A stretch of DNA of 26,213 nucleotides from Elusimicrobiales bacterium (GCA_030540535.1 JAUNWB010000001.1:1-26213); one strand, 5' to 3'; counted from the stretch's first letter, positions 15,972 through 23,484 are shown. Translations and numbers: made by a program. The notes: generated from the letters alone by a model not told the origin.

Positions 15972-16490
15972 TTAGTTCCCGCTGGCCGCAGCCGGAGCGT
16001 TGGCAAAGCCGTTGAGTTCCAACACCGCCAAACCGCCCGCGGCGGCAGCGTGGAAAACAAATTTAGCGTTCGGGATAAACGCGTTACCCGTGCCGGCGGA
16101 AGAAGAACCCGCGGCTACGCCGCTGATGGCCCCCGTGGCGGTGTTATATACCGGCAGGGAGGTTTCCGTTACGGCGGCGGTTACGGTAACAATCACGTGC
16201 CCGAAAGAACACAGCGTTCCTACGGTGCCTGCCGTCAATTCCATAGACGGCGCAATTCCGCCGCGCAGCGCATGTTCTTTGGGGTTAACCAAAATACCGG
16301 CAAACGCGTTGGAACCGCCTGCCTGCGCTTCGCCTTCATTGGCCGTAACCGTGCAGGCATAGCCGAAGGTCGGCAGCGCGGAGCCGTTGGCCGCCATTTT
16401 GTAGGTGCGGCAGCGGCGCGGGGTATTGTCGTAAAATTCCCCGGGTAAACCAAATGCAAGTTTGGTGTTTACAGTTTTTTGAAAAGGCAT
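15972..16490 (-). CDS. Head decoration / structural cement protein (Gp24-like)
   Basis: This 172-residue, low-complexity beta protein starts MPFQKTVNTKLAFGLPGEFYD and is rich in Ala, Gly, Thr and Val. FAGILVNPKEHALRGG and the S-PVYNTATGAISG segment are typical of the Gp24-type cement family encoded just before DUF2184 capsids. It would bind the outside of the capsid and stabilise it against pressure. The context makes the call firm despite the plain composition. Confidence 0.82.
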   Translation of the reverse strand: MPFQKTVNTKLAFGLPGEFYDNTPRRCRTYKMAANGSALPTFGYACTVTANEGEAQAGGSNAFAGILVNPKEHALRGGIAPSMELTAGTVGTLCSFGHVIVTVTAAVTETSLPVYNTATGAISGVAAGSSSAGTGNAFIPNAKFVFHAAAAGGLAVLELNGFANAPAAASGN

Positions 16491-16496
16491 AAATTT

Positions 16497-17270
16497 CTAT
16501 TCCCCCTTCATGAAAGCCTCGAACCCCGCGTCTTTCTCATCCGCCGGCAAAGCGGCGTCCATAGACAGAATCTGCTGGGGTTTCTGCGCCTTAAGATAAC
16601 CTTTCAAAACATCGACGGCTTTTTCGGCCGGGGTGTCTTTCAAGGCGTCCAGTTTGTCACAGGCGTACTTGGCCACCTGCGCTTCGGTCATGTCGGCGTG
16701 GTCAAAAGCGCCTACAAGCGGGCTGACCTGGTTATACAGCGCTTCCCGGCCGGCCAGCATACGCAGCAGTTTGGCGGGCATTTCGTCCACCGCTTTTTCT
16801 ACGCCGTTTACTTTCTCGGCCAGTTTGTTATTTTCCACGCCTTCATCATCGCCGGAGCCGGCTTCGCTTTTGTTGTAAGCGATTTTTTCGGCTTTTCCGA
16901 TGACGGTGCGGATAATCTCGTCGCTGACTTTGTCCTTCAGAATGCCGCCGATTTCGTCAATCAGTTTGCGCTTGTCGACGTCTTCGTCTTTGGCCGCGCA
17001 GGCGTCATTAGCGGCCGGAGCCTGGCCAAGAGCGCCGAGGATTTCGGCCAGTTTGCCGTCTTTATCCCCCGCTTCGGGGTCGGCGAACAGGGCCTTGATT
17101 GCCTCAATGGCTTGTTTTACTTTGTCCATTTCGTTCTCCTTTTCGGGGGCGGCGTCTTTACCGCCAACCCCGTTATGTTCACTGCTTACATCTTCTTCTA
17201 TAAAAAGGTTCATGCCGTCGGTGGCGCTTTCCAACATTTCGGATATGGTCATTTCGGATAACTTTTTCAT
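16497..17270 (-). CDS. Scaffold-like half of a DUF2213 protein
   Basis: The product has 257 residues from the ATG (an upstream TTG is also in frame). From about residue 48 it is helical and acidic (MDKVKQAIEAIKALFADPE), then RKLIDEIGGILKDKVSDEIIR and YNKSEAG, and later LVGAFDHADMTEAQVAKYACDKL. In many phages these blocks form the C-terminal half of the same polypeptide as the DUF2213 protease. Here they form a separate gene, separated from the protease by a toxin-like domain and a convergent small RNA. A second ATG at 17129 has an excellent GGAG site and would give a 210-residue scaffold, so two starts are plausible. Confidence 0.75.
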   Translation of the reverse strand: MKKLSEMTISEMLESATDGMNLFIEEDVSSEHNGVGGKDAAPEKENEMDKVKQAIEAIKALFADPEAGDKDGKLAEILGALGQAPAANDACAAKDEDVDKRKLIDEIGGILKDKVSDEIIRTVIGKAEKIAYNKSEAGSGDDEGVENNKLAEKVNGVEKAVDEMPAKLLRMLAGREALYNQVSPLVGAFDHADMTEAQVAKYACDKLDALKDTPAEKAVDVLKGYLKAQKPQQILSMDAALPADEKDAGFEAFMKGE

Positions 17271-17281
17271 CAAATTGCCCC

Positions 17282-17310
17282 TTGATTTATCGGTTTTTAT
17301 TGGCTATACT
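17282..17310 (+). promoter_or_regulatory. Sigma70-type promoter P3 for small RNA 3
   Basis: TTGATT, 17 nt, TATACT on the plus strand, continuing GCTATACTATTTG as at P1 and P2. The -35 box lies about 10 nt upstream of the scaffold gene start on the other strand, so activity here could interfere with scaffold expression. It points at the 3' end of the DUF2213 toxin-like fusion gene. Confidence 0.78.
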
Positions 17311-17316
17311 ATTTGT

Positions 17317-17372
17317 AGCTCCACCCGCGGCCCGTACTTGTAATGCGGTGTCCCCAACGGGTGGGGTTTTTA
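17317..17372 (+). ncRNA. Short structured RNA 3 (about 55 nt) with terminator
   Basis: CTCCACCCG pairs with CGGGTGGGG over 9 positions (one U-G), followed by five Ts. The loop region is GC-rich and contains CGGCCCG. The unit exactly fills the gap between the scaffold start and the protease-fusion stop codon, with the T-run touching that stop codon. It is the smallest of the set, and could alternatively be just a terminator downstream of a coincidental promoter. The matching promoter argues for a real transcript. Confidence 0.6.
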
Positions 17373-18416
17373 TTTGGGTAATTCCAAGTCATAAAATTTA
17401 TTGCCATCTCTGTCTTCCCACACTAACACTTTTACGTTTACCGTTTTGCTTTTTTCCCCCGTGCCTATTTTTACTTTCCCCGCCACGCGGTGGAAGCGGA
17501 TGGCGCCGTCGTTGCGGACTTTGTGTAAATCTTCCGTTGATACGTCGCGGCTGGTATCCAGGATGCTTTTTACAGCCAGTATCATTTTTAATTTGTCCGG
17601 GTTTGCGGAATAATGTTCAAATTCCCTTTTACCTTTACGGCTAAATAACACTTCGCCGAGAACGGGGTTTTTGGCAGATTTCCCCTGCAAATGGTTCTTG
17701 TAATAATCCAAGGCTTTTTTGCGCAGTTCTGTAATGTCTTTATAGTCCCCCAGTTCGTTGCCCGTGATTTCTATGGGTGCGGAAGAAGCGCCTTGTTTGG
17801 CTCCAGTTTCGGTTTTTTTGACCGCACCGCCGCCGGAGGTAAACTGCCCGTTTTCGGGGTTGTGGTTCGGGTTTTCGTCAAAGGTGCCCGTGATATCCAT
17901 ACAATCAAACGCAAGCGCCCGGTCCATTACGCGTACATCATGCCCCATGCGGCCGCGGTCCACCAAAGCGATATGGTTGCCTTTTATGTCCCGCTGAATA
18001 GCGTCATAGTGCATGCCGTTATATTGCCCGGGAACTAAATCGTAATTGCAGAAATACCCCAGGGAAAGTTCTTTCTTTCCGTTCTGTATCTCCTGCTTGA
18101 GCGTTTCGGAGAATATCTTTACATTGGCGTACAAAATACCGTCCTGTTCGCGTATATCTTCCCCCAATACGCCGTGGACCACTTTTTCTTCCGCAGGCGT
18201 AAATTCGGCGCCCAGCATGGTATGGTTATCCACCAGCGGAACCAGCTTAAAAGTATCAGCCGCTTTTTTAATTTCTTCCGCGGGGCGGTATACCTGGTAA
18301 ATCTTTTCCGGCTCCAGGGAAGGGGCAATTTGTTTGCCCAAATACGGGAATACGCCCGCTTTTGTTATCGGGTTATCTTTAATCAGCCAAAATTGGTTGT
18401 GGTCTATTTGTTTCAT
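17370..18416 (-). CDS. DUF2213 prohead protease-like protein fused to a PBECR/LPD3-like domain
   Basis: Residues 1-165 resemble DUF2213 proteases: FKLVPLVDNHTMLGAEF (H65), KKELSLGYF (S118) and GNHIALVDRGRMGHDVRVMD (H148) give a His/Ser/His set like other prohead proteases. A linker follows at about 178-198, ENPNHNPENGQFTSGGG. Residues 225-348 form a separate domain: TELRKKALDYYKNHLQGK, GEVLFSRKGKREFEHYS, then VNVKVLVWEDRDGNKFYDLEL at the end, similar to the LPD3/PBECR nuclease-like domains of phage polyvalent proteins. In relatives the protease continues instead into the scaffold, which is a separate gene here. The start is 4 nt after the MuF stop region. A convergent small RNA abuts the stop. 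Confidence 0.8.
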   Translation of the reverse strand: MKQIDHNQFWLIKDNPITKAGVFPYLGKQIAPSLEPEKIYQVYRPAEEIKKAADTFKLVPLVDNHTMLGAEFTPAEEKVVHGVLGEDIREQDGILYANVKIFSETLKQEIQNGKKELSLGYFCNYDLVPGQYNGMHYDAIQRDIKGNHIALVDRGRMGHDVRVMDRALAFDCMDITGTFDENPNHNPENGQFTSGGGAVKKTETGAKQGASSAPIEITGNELGDYKDITELRKKALDYYKNHLQGKSAKNPVLGEVLFSRKGKREFEHYSANPDKLKMILAVKSILDTSRDVSTEDLHKVRNDGAIRFHRVAGKVKIGTGEKSKTVNVKVLVWEDRDGNKFYDLELPK

Positions 18417-18418
18417 AA

Positions 18419-19249
18419 TCAGTCAAATTTAATCACCGGGCGCATCCGGCACGAACAAAAAGGCAGTTCGCCAGGCAAGATGTCGCGCTGCACCCCTTTG
18501 GTGGGGTCATAGGCTTTGGCGCCGATTTTATGTATCGAGTGATTAAGTCCCCCTTCGCTTACGTCTTTGATATGGTATTCACGCACCGTTTTGGTGCCGC
18601 CGCCGTGTTCCCACTGCCAATACTGTATACCCATCTGCTGCATGCGCGCGCGGGATAGGGCTTCATAGGCTTTGTGGGATTGGTCCCGCGCTATATTGCG
18701 CGCCCGGCGCTTGCTTTCCGCGCCGCATTTAATCAGTTCGTCCCGCAAAAACCCGGAGCCTTGCCCGTCAATAATAGCACGGTAAACCGCGCCTTCAATA
18801 CGCGTAAAATACTGGCTGTGAATCGAACGGATTAAACTCACGTTTTGGCTTACGGACGTTTTAAAATCTTTTAATACAGCCCCCGTTATGCTCCTGGTTT
18901 TGACGGGAACAAAAGCCTGTCCTCCCGCTACGGCCGCCAGCGTTGCCCGCAGGCCGGCTGATACGCTGCGGTTTTGTTTGCGAACCATGGACTGGGCCAG
19001 CTCTTTTGCTTTTCTTTTGAACAAATCCCCGTAATACCGTTCCAGCTTTGCCAGCAAGATACGTTCCTGGCTTTCCACGCTGCCGCCTTTCTGCGCCACG
19101 GTGCGGAAGATTTCCAGCACTTCCCGCCGCGTGCGTTCGTCCATTTCGGCCACCAGGTTATTTAATTCTTTGGTGTACCAGGTTCTCACGCCCGCATTGG
19201 GGATAAGCGGCTTGCCTAAAATGATTTGTTCTTTTTCTTTTCTGGCCAT
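18419..19249 (-). CDS. MuF-like minor head protein
   Basis: The 276-residue protein shows the MuF order: helical N-terminus, then LIRSIHSQYFTRIEGAVYRAI and RAIIDGQGSGFLRDELIK, RARNIARDQSHKAYEALSR, YWQWEHGGGTKTVREYH and the ending LPFCSCRMRPVIKFD with two cysteines. It is expected inside the head near the portal and may be injected with DNA. Many MuF proteins carry C-terminal toxins; this one ends right after the core. In this phage the toxin-like domains are on the two neighbouring proteins instead. Confidence 0.9.
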   Translation of the reverse strand: MARKEKEQIILGKPLIPNAGVRTWYTKELNNLVAEMDERTRREVLEIFRTVAQKGGSVESQERILLAKLERYYGDLFKRKAKELAQSMVRKQNRSVSAGLRATLAAVAGGQAFVPVKTRSITGAVLKDFKTSVSQNVSLIRSIHSQYFTRIEGAVYRAIIDGQGSGFLRDELIKCGAESKRRARNIARDQSHKAYEALSRARMQQMGIQYWQWEHGGGTKTVREYHIKDVSEGGLNHSIHKIGAKAYDPTKGVQRDILPGELPFCSCRMRPVIKFD

Positions 19250-19258
19250 AAATCTTTT

Positions 19259-21472
19259 TTAATCCCCAAAATGCCACTTGATTTTTGGGTTTATTTCCGC
19301 TATACTATCCATAGAAGAAGGAACGGGAGCCCCGACATTAGGAGCCGGCAAGCTGACAGTTCCTTCTTCGCTTTTTCTCAGAATATGGTTGTAAAAAATA
19401 TTTCCGTTGTTATCTTCGCGCACGCTCATTATCACGCCTTGCGGTTTCTTGTTAATAGTAACGTTGCACGCCAAATAATGAAACCCTTTTACATTCGGAC
19501 GTTGTTTTTTATCCTCTTCAAAACCAATATATTTAGCGTTTTCCAACATATCGGGCAAGTACTTTATGGCATTTATTTTTTCTTCGGAAAAAGCCTCGTG
19601 CAAGGCTTTGCTGGCACTAAGCACTTTAATGTCTTTGCCCCAATCTTTGTTGGTAAATTTTTTATTTCTTAAATTCGCTTCAAAATATTTTTCAGCCGCG
19701 TTGCGTTTTTCAGCTACGGTGTTGCCTTCAAATTCGTTTCCTTCAATAATGGCAACGGGTTTGGCGTCCTTTAAATAAGCGTCGGCTTTTTCAAAATGTA
19801 CCGATTTTGCGGTTTTTTTCTGTTTGGAAACGGCTTGCCTGCTTCCCGTGCCGAACTGTCCGTTATCCTTGCGCGGGTGTTTGTTTTCGTCCCAGTCGGC
19901 CGAATCCATCCCTTGCGGGGGCGGATTGTGCCCATCGTCGTTATCATCCGGCAGGTCCAAATCTTCCGGCACTTCTTCCGCGGGGAGTTCTTCGTCTATA
20001 TCGGTGTATTTTCCCCCCTTTTCCATCCGCAAGGTTTTGCGTACTTCTTCGGGGCTTAATATGCCGGCCGCAACATACGCAGAAGCCGCCTGCGCATGGA
20101 GATGCTCCACTTCGGCTTTTTCTTTCTCCGTAGGCATATCAATCGGGTTAAATTCGGTAAGGATTTCTTGCACGCCTTTTAAGTGCGGCAAATCGGAACG
20201 CAGTGTCAACGCGTTTACCCGCTCAATAAGCGGCCGCATGCCTTTTTCCTGCAAAGACTGTAATTCCTGGTTATAGTCCTTTATCGTATATTCGCCGTTA
20301 TTGTTTAGCCCCTTGGGGTCGGTTTTAAGAAGTTTATGCGAGGGAATACGGCTAATGGCCGATACCAGCTGATACTGCGACATGATAACAGCGTCCAAAT
20401 CCGACAGACTGGTGTCAACTTGATGGACCTGGTTTTTTTCGCCTGCTTCCGTGAAATAGATGCCCTGGTTATCGCGCCCGAAAATCAGCATTTTTATAAG
20501 GTTCCAGGCTTCCTGCGGGTGCCCTATTAAACGCGGCAAACTGGTCGGCACCACTAACAGACGTTTCGTAAGCGCCAAGAGCGGGGCTTCGTTGGCAGTA
20601 CGTTCCGCGGCATAGACGCGTTCGTAAATTTCCTGCGTCAGCGGTAAACCGCCAAAATAATAAGACGGTTTGAGCAAATCCGGCACTTCTTCATGCACCA
20701 GTTTAATAATATGGCTGGCGTGTATGCGTCCCGCGCCGTTGGTTTGATAATAGGTGGGTTCGTAGAAATTAGGGCTGGCCGGATTATTTAAGGCGCCCGC
20801 GCTCCACTGCGGCGTAATCCATACCGGGTCTATAATGCTGATGCCTTTAAAGCTGCCCGGGCGCACGCCGTCCAAATTAAACGGCTGGCTGTAATCGATT
20901 CCGTCCACGCATAAAAGCGCGTAAGATACCCCAAAAATGCGGGAGTTTTTGATATGCTGGCGGCACTTTTCTGCCAAATGATATTTTTTGAGTGTTATCG
21001 AGGTAAGTTCTTCCGGGTTTAAATCCTCTTGGTTTATGCTTTTGATAATGTTCTTCCAACCGGGCCGCACGGCATCATCCGCAGGGACGGCGCACGCGTT
21101 GGATACCAGCCAGTTCTGGCTAATCATGGCACACAGCTGCCACCCGATAAACGAATGTTTGCCGTAAAAGCGGAAGATACGGTCATCCTGGCGGCCGGAA
21201 TCGGTAATCAGTCCCTTCATTTGCGAAAAGCCAAAATCCGCATCCATCGCGTATTTGCCGGTGTTGGAATCGTACAGCGCCGCTTTTTGTACCGGGAACA
21301 CGCGGTTTAAAATTTCGTCCTGTTCTTCCCGGGTCAATTTGGCGGCCGGAGCGGACGTGTTTTGCCCAGCCTCTTCCAGCTCAAGGAAACGGTCAAAAGC
21401 CTGCTCCTGCCGGGGCGCAGGGGCGGATTTCTGTTCTTGCTTTTTAAACCAATTTAGAATGTTCTTTACCAT
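19259..21472 (-). CDS. Portal protein (DUF1073) with C-terminal PBECR/LPD3-like domain
   Basis: Residues about 50-480 match DUF1073 portals: FSQMKGLITDSGRQDD, HSFIGWQLCAMISQNWLVSNA, GRPG-type and TQEIYERVYAAERTANEAP landmarks. An acidic hinge rich in D/E/P follows (about 495-520), then the linker DENKHPRKDNGQFGTGS (about 528-544), and a domain from about residue 570 with EKYFEANLRNKKFTNKDWG, LPDMLENAKYIGFEED and VREDNNGNIFYNHILRK. That order resembles LPD3/PBECR domains of polyvalent phage proteins. The last 39 or so residues (from SEEGTVSLPAP) are encoded antisense to small RNA 4 and its promoter, so they look like read-through of the domain's original end. At 737 residues it is clearly longer than a plain DUF1073 portal. 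Confidence 0.85.
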   Translation of the reverse strand: MVKNILNWFKKQEQKSAPAPRQEQAFDRFLELEEAGQNTSAPAAKLTREEQDEILNRVFPVQKAALYDSNTGKYAMDADFGFSQMKGLITDSGRQDDRIFRFYGKHSFIGWQLCAMISQNWLVSNACAVPADDAVRPGWKNIIKSINQEDLNPEELTSITLKKYHLAEKCRQHIKNSRIFGVSYALLCVDGIDYSQPFNLDGVRPGSFKGISIIDPVWITPQWSAGALNNPASPNFYEPTYYQTNGAGRIHASHIIKLVHEEVPDLLKPSYYFGGLPLTQEIYERVYAAERTANEAPLLALTKRLLVVPTSLPRLIGHPQEAWNLIKMLIFGRDNQGIYFTEAGEKNQVHQVDTSLSDLDAVIMSQYQLVSAISRIPSHKLLKTDPKGLNNNGEYTIKDYNQELQSLQEKGMRPLIERVNALTLRSDLPHLKGVQEILTEFNPIDMPTEKEKAEVEHLHAQAASAYVAAGILSPEEVRKTLRMEKGGKYTDIDEELPAEEVPEDLDLPDDNDDGHNPPPQGMDSADWDENKHPRKDNGQFGTGSRQAVSKQKKTAKSVHFEKADAYLKDAKPVAIIEGNEFEGNTVAEKRNAAEKYFEANLRNKKFTNKDWGKDIKVLSASKALHEAFSEEKINAIKYLPDMLENAKYIGFEEDKKQRPNVKGFHYLACNVTINKKPQGVIMSVREDNNGNIFYNHILRKSEEGTVSLPAPNVGAPVPSSMDSIAEINPKIKWHFGD
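19278..19306 (+). promoter_or_regulatory. Sigma70-type promoter P4 for small RNA 4
   Basis: TTGATT, 17 nt, TATACT on the plus strand. The stretch ATTTCCGC plus TATACTAT is identical to P2. It lies inside the last codons of the portal gene on the opposite strand, so the sequence serves as both promoter and coding DNA. Confidence 0.78.
19313..19377 (+). ncRNA. Structured small RNA 4 (about 65 nt), antisense to the portal 3' end
   Basis: GAAGAAGGAAC and GTTCCTTCTTC form a perfect 11 bp closing stem, followed by GC and five Ts. A CGGG-AGC-CCCG hairpin lies inside and GGAGCC occurs twice. The RNA is fully antisense to portal codons of about 699-720, so it could pair over its whole length with the portal message. 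The expected start is within 1-2 nt of the stem start, as in units 1 and 2. Expression is inferred. Confidence 0.68.
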
Positions 21473-22701
21473 GTTAAAGTGTCTTTACATAAGGCGTAGC
21501 GCGCGGAATCTATCGCATGATTGTCTTTGTCCGGCGGCTCCCGCTTCCATTCACCGTTACGGTCTTTTTCCAGTTCGTACAGGCTAAATTCCCGCCACGC
21601 GTTGGGGCATCGTTCGGGGTCGATATAAATATGCGTAAGCCCCTGCAAAAACTTAATCCCGTACTCTACACTGCCGGGCCCTTTGTCCGCCGCTTTGACG
21701 TACAGCGCCGCGTCTTTAAACTCTTTAATGCTTTTGGGCTCTGCGCTGTCGGCATAGATGGCGGTGTACGGGTCCGCTATGGCGTCCACCTTGGCAATAG
21801 CTTCGCGGTTGCTGATGCCAGTTCCGTAAATTTCTTCAAAGATGTAAACATCCCGCCGCGTGCTGTCATAATGCAGCTTTAAAAAACAAAACGGGTCATT
21901 TACGAACCCCCAGTCTATCCCCTGGCGCAGATTATCAAACTGGGCGATTTGGGTGTCCGTTATGCTTAAACTCTGCGCGTTGGGGAATATCGCCCCGCCG
22001 CTGCCCGTAATTTCACCCAAATAGATATGCCGGTAAAGCATATCGTTTGTTTGTTGCTGGTGGGCGGCTTCCCGCAAGAACGCGTTTCCCAGCCACTCCC
22101 GCGGTACGTCCAAATAACTGCTGGTAATAACCAGCCGGTCCCGCTGCGGCGTGCTTGCGGTGCGGTTTACCCAGTTGCTTACCTGCGGGGGCGGGTTGTA
22201 AGAATAAAAATAAATAAACGGATTATTCCCCCCGCCGCGCATCACAGAAAGCAGCACGTTCTGTACTTCTTCCAGGCCCGAAAACTCCGCCAATTCTTCA
22301 AACCAAACCAATTTAAAATACCCTTTGGCCGTTTTTAATGATTTGATTTTTAACGGGTCATCCACCCCCCGAAACAGAATTTTCTGCCGGGTGGGCAGAT
22401 ACGTCATCTCCAACGGGGCCACGGAACATTTAAAATAATTCTCAAGTCCCAGGCGCTGGATTGCCCATTTAAGCTGTTCGTACACGCTATTGCGCAGCGT
22501 GTCCCCCACTTTGCGGAAGATAACCGCATTGGCCTGCGGGTCCGCCATCAAAAGCAAAATAAGAAAGAGCGATATAGCCGAACTCTTGGTGCTGCTGCGC
22601 CCCCCTTTAAACCAATAGTGCGTATGGGCGTTTGCCTTAATATCCTGCCAAACGGGCCAAAATACAGGGGCGATTAAATCACTTAGCTTTACGTTTGCCA
22701 C
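21466..22701 (-). CDS. Terminase large subunit (PBSX XtmB-like)
   Basis: The 411-residue packaging motor starts at a GTG with a GGAGG site 7 nt upstream. The Walker A-like motif is GGRSSTKSS (about residues 33-41) and Walker B is LVWFEE (about 132-137, catalytic Glu). The C-terminal nuclease shows GIDWGFVNDP, IYADSAEP and DKDNHAIDSARYAL with its acidic metal ligands. It cuts and translocates DNA into the prohead through the portal encoded next. It overlaps the small subunit by 23 nt. Confidence 0.95.
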   Translation of the reverse strand: MANVKLSDLIAPVFWPVWQDIKANAHTHYWFKGGRSSTKSSAISLFLILLLMADPQANAVIFRKVGDTLRNSVYEQLKWAIQRLGLENYFKCSVAPLEMTYLPTRQKILFRGVDDPLKIKSLKTAKGYFKLVWFEELAEFSGLEEVQNVLLSVMRGGGNNPFIYFYSYNPPPQVSNWVNRTASTPQRDRLVITSSYLDVPREWLGNAFLREAAHQQQTNDMLYRHIYLGEITGSGGAIFPNAQSLSITDTQIAQFDNLRQGIDWGFVNDPFCFLKLHYDSTRRDVYIFEEIYGTGISNREAIAKVDAIADPYTAIYADSAEPKSIKEFKDAALYVKAADKGPGSVEYGIKFLQGLTHIYIDPERCPNAWREFSLYELEKDRNGEWKREPPDKDNHAIDSARYALCKDTLTW

Positions 22702-23044
22702 GCTTTGCCTCCGGCGTGGAAAGGTCGTCTATAATAACGGGAATGGATAAATTTGCGTCTACAACGTCTTTGGGCTTCTCCCCTATCGTGTCGCGTACGA
22801 AAACCGCGGCCGAAGTGTCCCCGTTGACGGCTTTAATAATCTGCCCGAACGCCAGCGCTTGGTCGGCGGGCATCTTGTCTTTGGAGAACGGCGTTGTTAC
22901 ATTCGTTTCAAGGAGCGTCAAAAGGGTTTGCCGTAAAGTGGCACGCTTGGCCCGAACCAGCCCAGACGCGATTCCCCCTTTTTTCCCCTTTTCCCTTGCT
23001 TCGCCCACGCTTCGAATGGGTTTTAAATTGCTTTTGCCGCTCAT
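22679..23044 (-). CDS. Terminase small subunit-like protein (DUF5681-like)
   Basis: The 121-residue protein has KKGGIASGLVRAKRATLRQTL near the start and DTSAAVFVRDTIGEKPKD in the middle. This is the pattern of small DNA-binding proteins preceding PBSX-type large terminases. The basic C-terminus (AKRGKRKAK) is consistent with DNA binding. Its start overlaps the stop of the upstream gene (ATGA) and its end overlaps the large subunit, so the trio is co-translated. Confidence 0.8.
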   Translation of the reverse strand: MSGKSNLKPIRSVGEAREKGKKGGIASGLVRAKRATLRQTLLTLLETNVTTPFSKDKMPADQALAFGQIIKAVNGDTSAAVFVRDTIGEKPKDVVDANLSIPVIIDDLSTPEAKRGKRKAK

Positions 23045-23484
23045 TTTTTAAGCTCCGTTTGGATTAAAAATATATCGCGCAAACGCTTTTCATCAATATC
23101 CCCCAGCGCGTTAAGAATACCGGCTTTAAAAGCCGTTCCCTCGGGTTGGTTATTATAAAAATCGGTAGCTTGGTTTAATAGGTTAGATACTGTGATTTCC
23201 AGCTTTAAGCAATTATCCAACATGGCGCGGGTGTCTAAATCGGTAGACGCAGACAACGCCCGGATATAGGATAAAGCGTCCTTAAAAGTGGTTTCAGCGC
23301 AAGCAATAGATAAATCGGAGGTGGAGCCGATGTAAAGTTCTTTCAAGCGGTCGATATCGTCCGCGATGCCTTGGTATATGCGGTCCGTCAGCAAGTGGAT
23401 GGCGTAGTTTTTCCGGCAGGCCCAGTGCGTTTGTAAAAGATATTGGCGAAGTGCAGTTAAAGCATCACAGATTTGTTTTAACAT
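23041..23484 (-). CDS. Dps/ferritin-like four-helix protein
   Basis: I chose the ATG reading MLKQICDALTALRQYL because it has GGAG 8 nt upstream; the longer frame merely overlies the previous gene. The 147-residue product is all-helical. The segment LLQTHWACRKNYAIHLLTDRIYQGIADDIDRLKELYIGS resembles Dps and the phage DUF5856 group, with H20-W, H30, D34, D45 and E49 as candidate metal ligands (residue numbers from this start). Possible role: iron or DNA protection, or a co-opted structural role. The alternative is an unrelated helical bundle. It overlaps the membrane protein gene by 7 nt and the terminase gene by 4 nt. Confidence 0.6.
   Translation of the reverse strand: MLKQICDALTALRQYLLQTHWACRKNYAIHLLTDRIYQGIADDIDRLKELYIGSTSDLSIACAETTFKDALSYIRALSASTDLDTRAMLDNCLKLEITVSNLLNQATDFYNNQPEGTAFKAGILNALGDIDEKRLRDIFLIQTELKK

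Noticed and set aside
16479..17343. Long plus-strand ORFs opposite the scaffold gene
   Set aside because: Composition is that of an antisense shadow (Phe/Gly- or Ser/Leu-rich), while the minus strand encodes a recognisable DUF2213-scaffold sequence with good starts.
18419..19249. Toxin domain on the MuF protein
   Set aside because: The protein stops right after the conserved Cys-containing MuF end; no extra domain is present.
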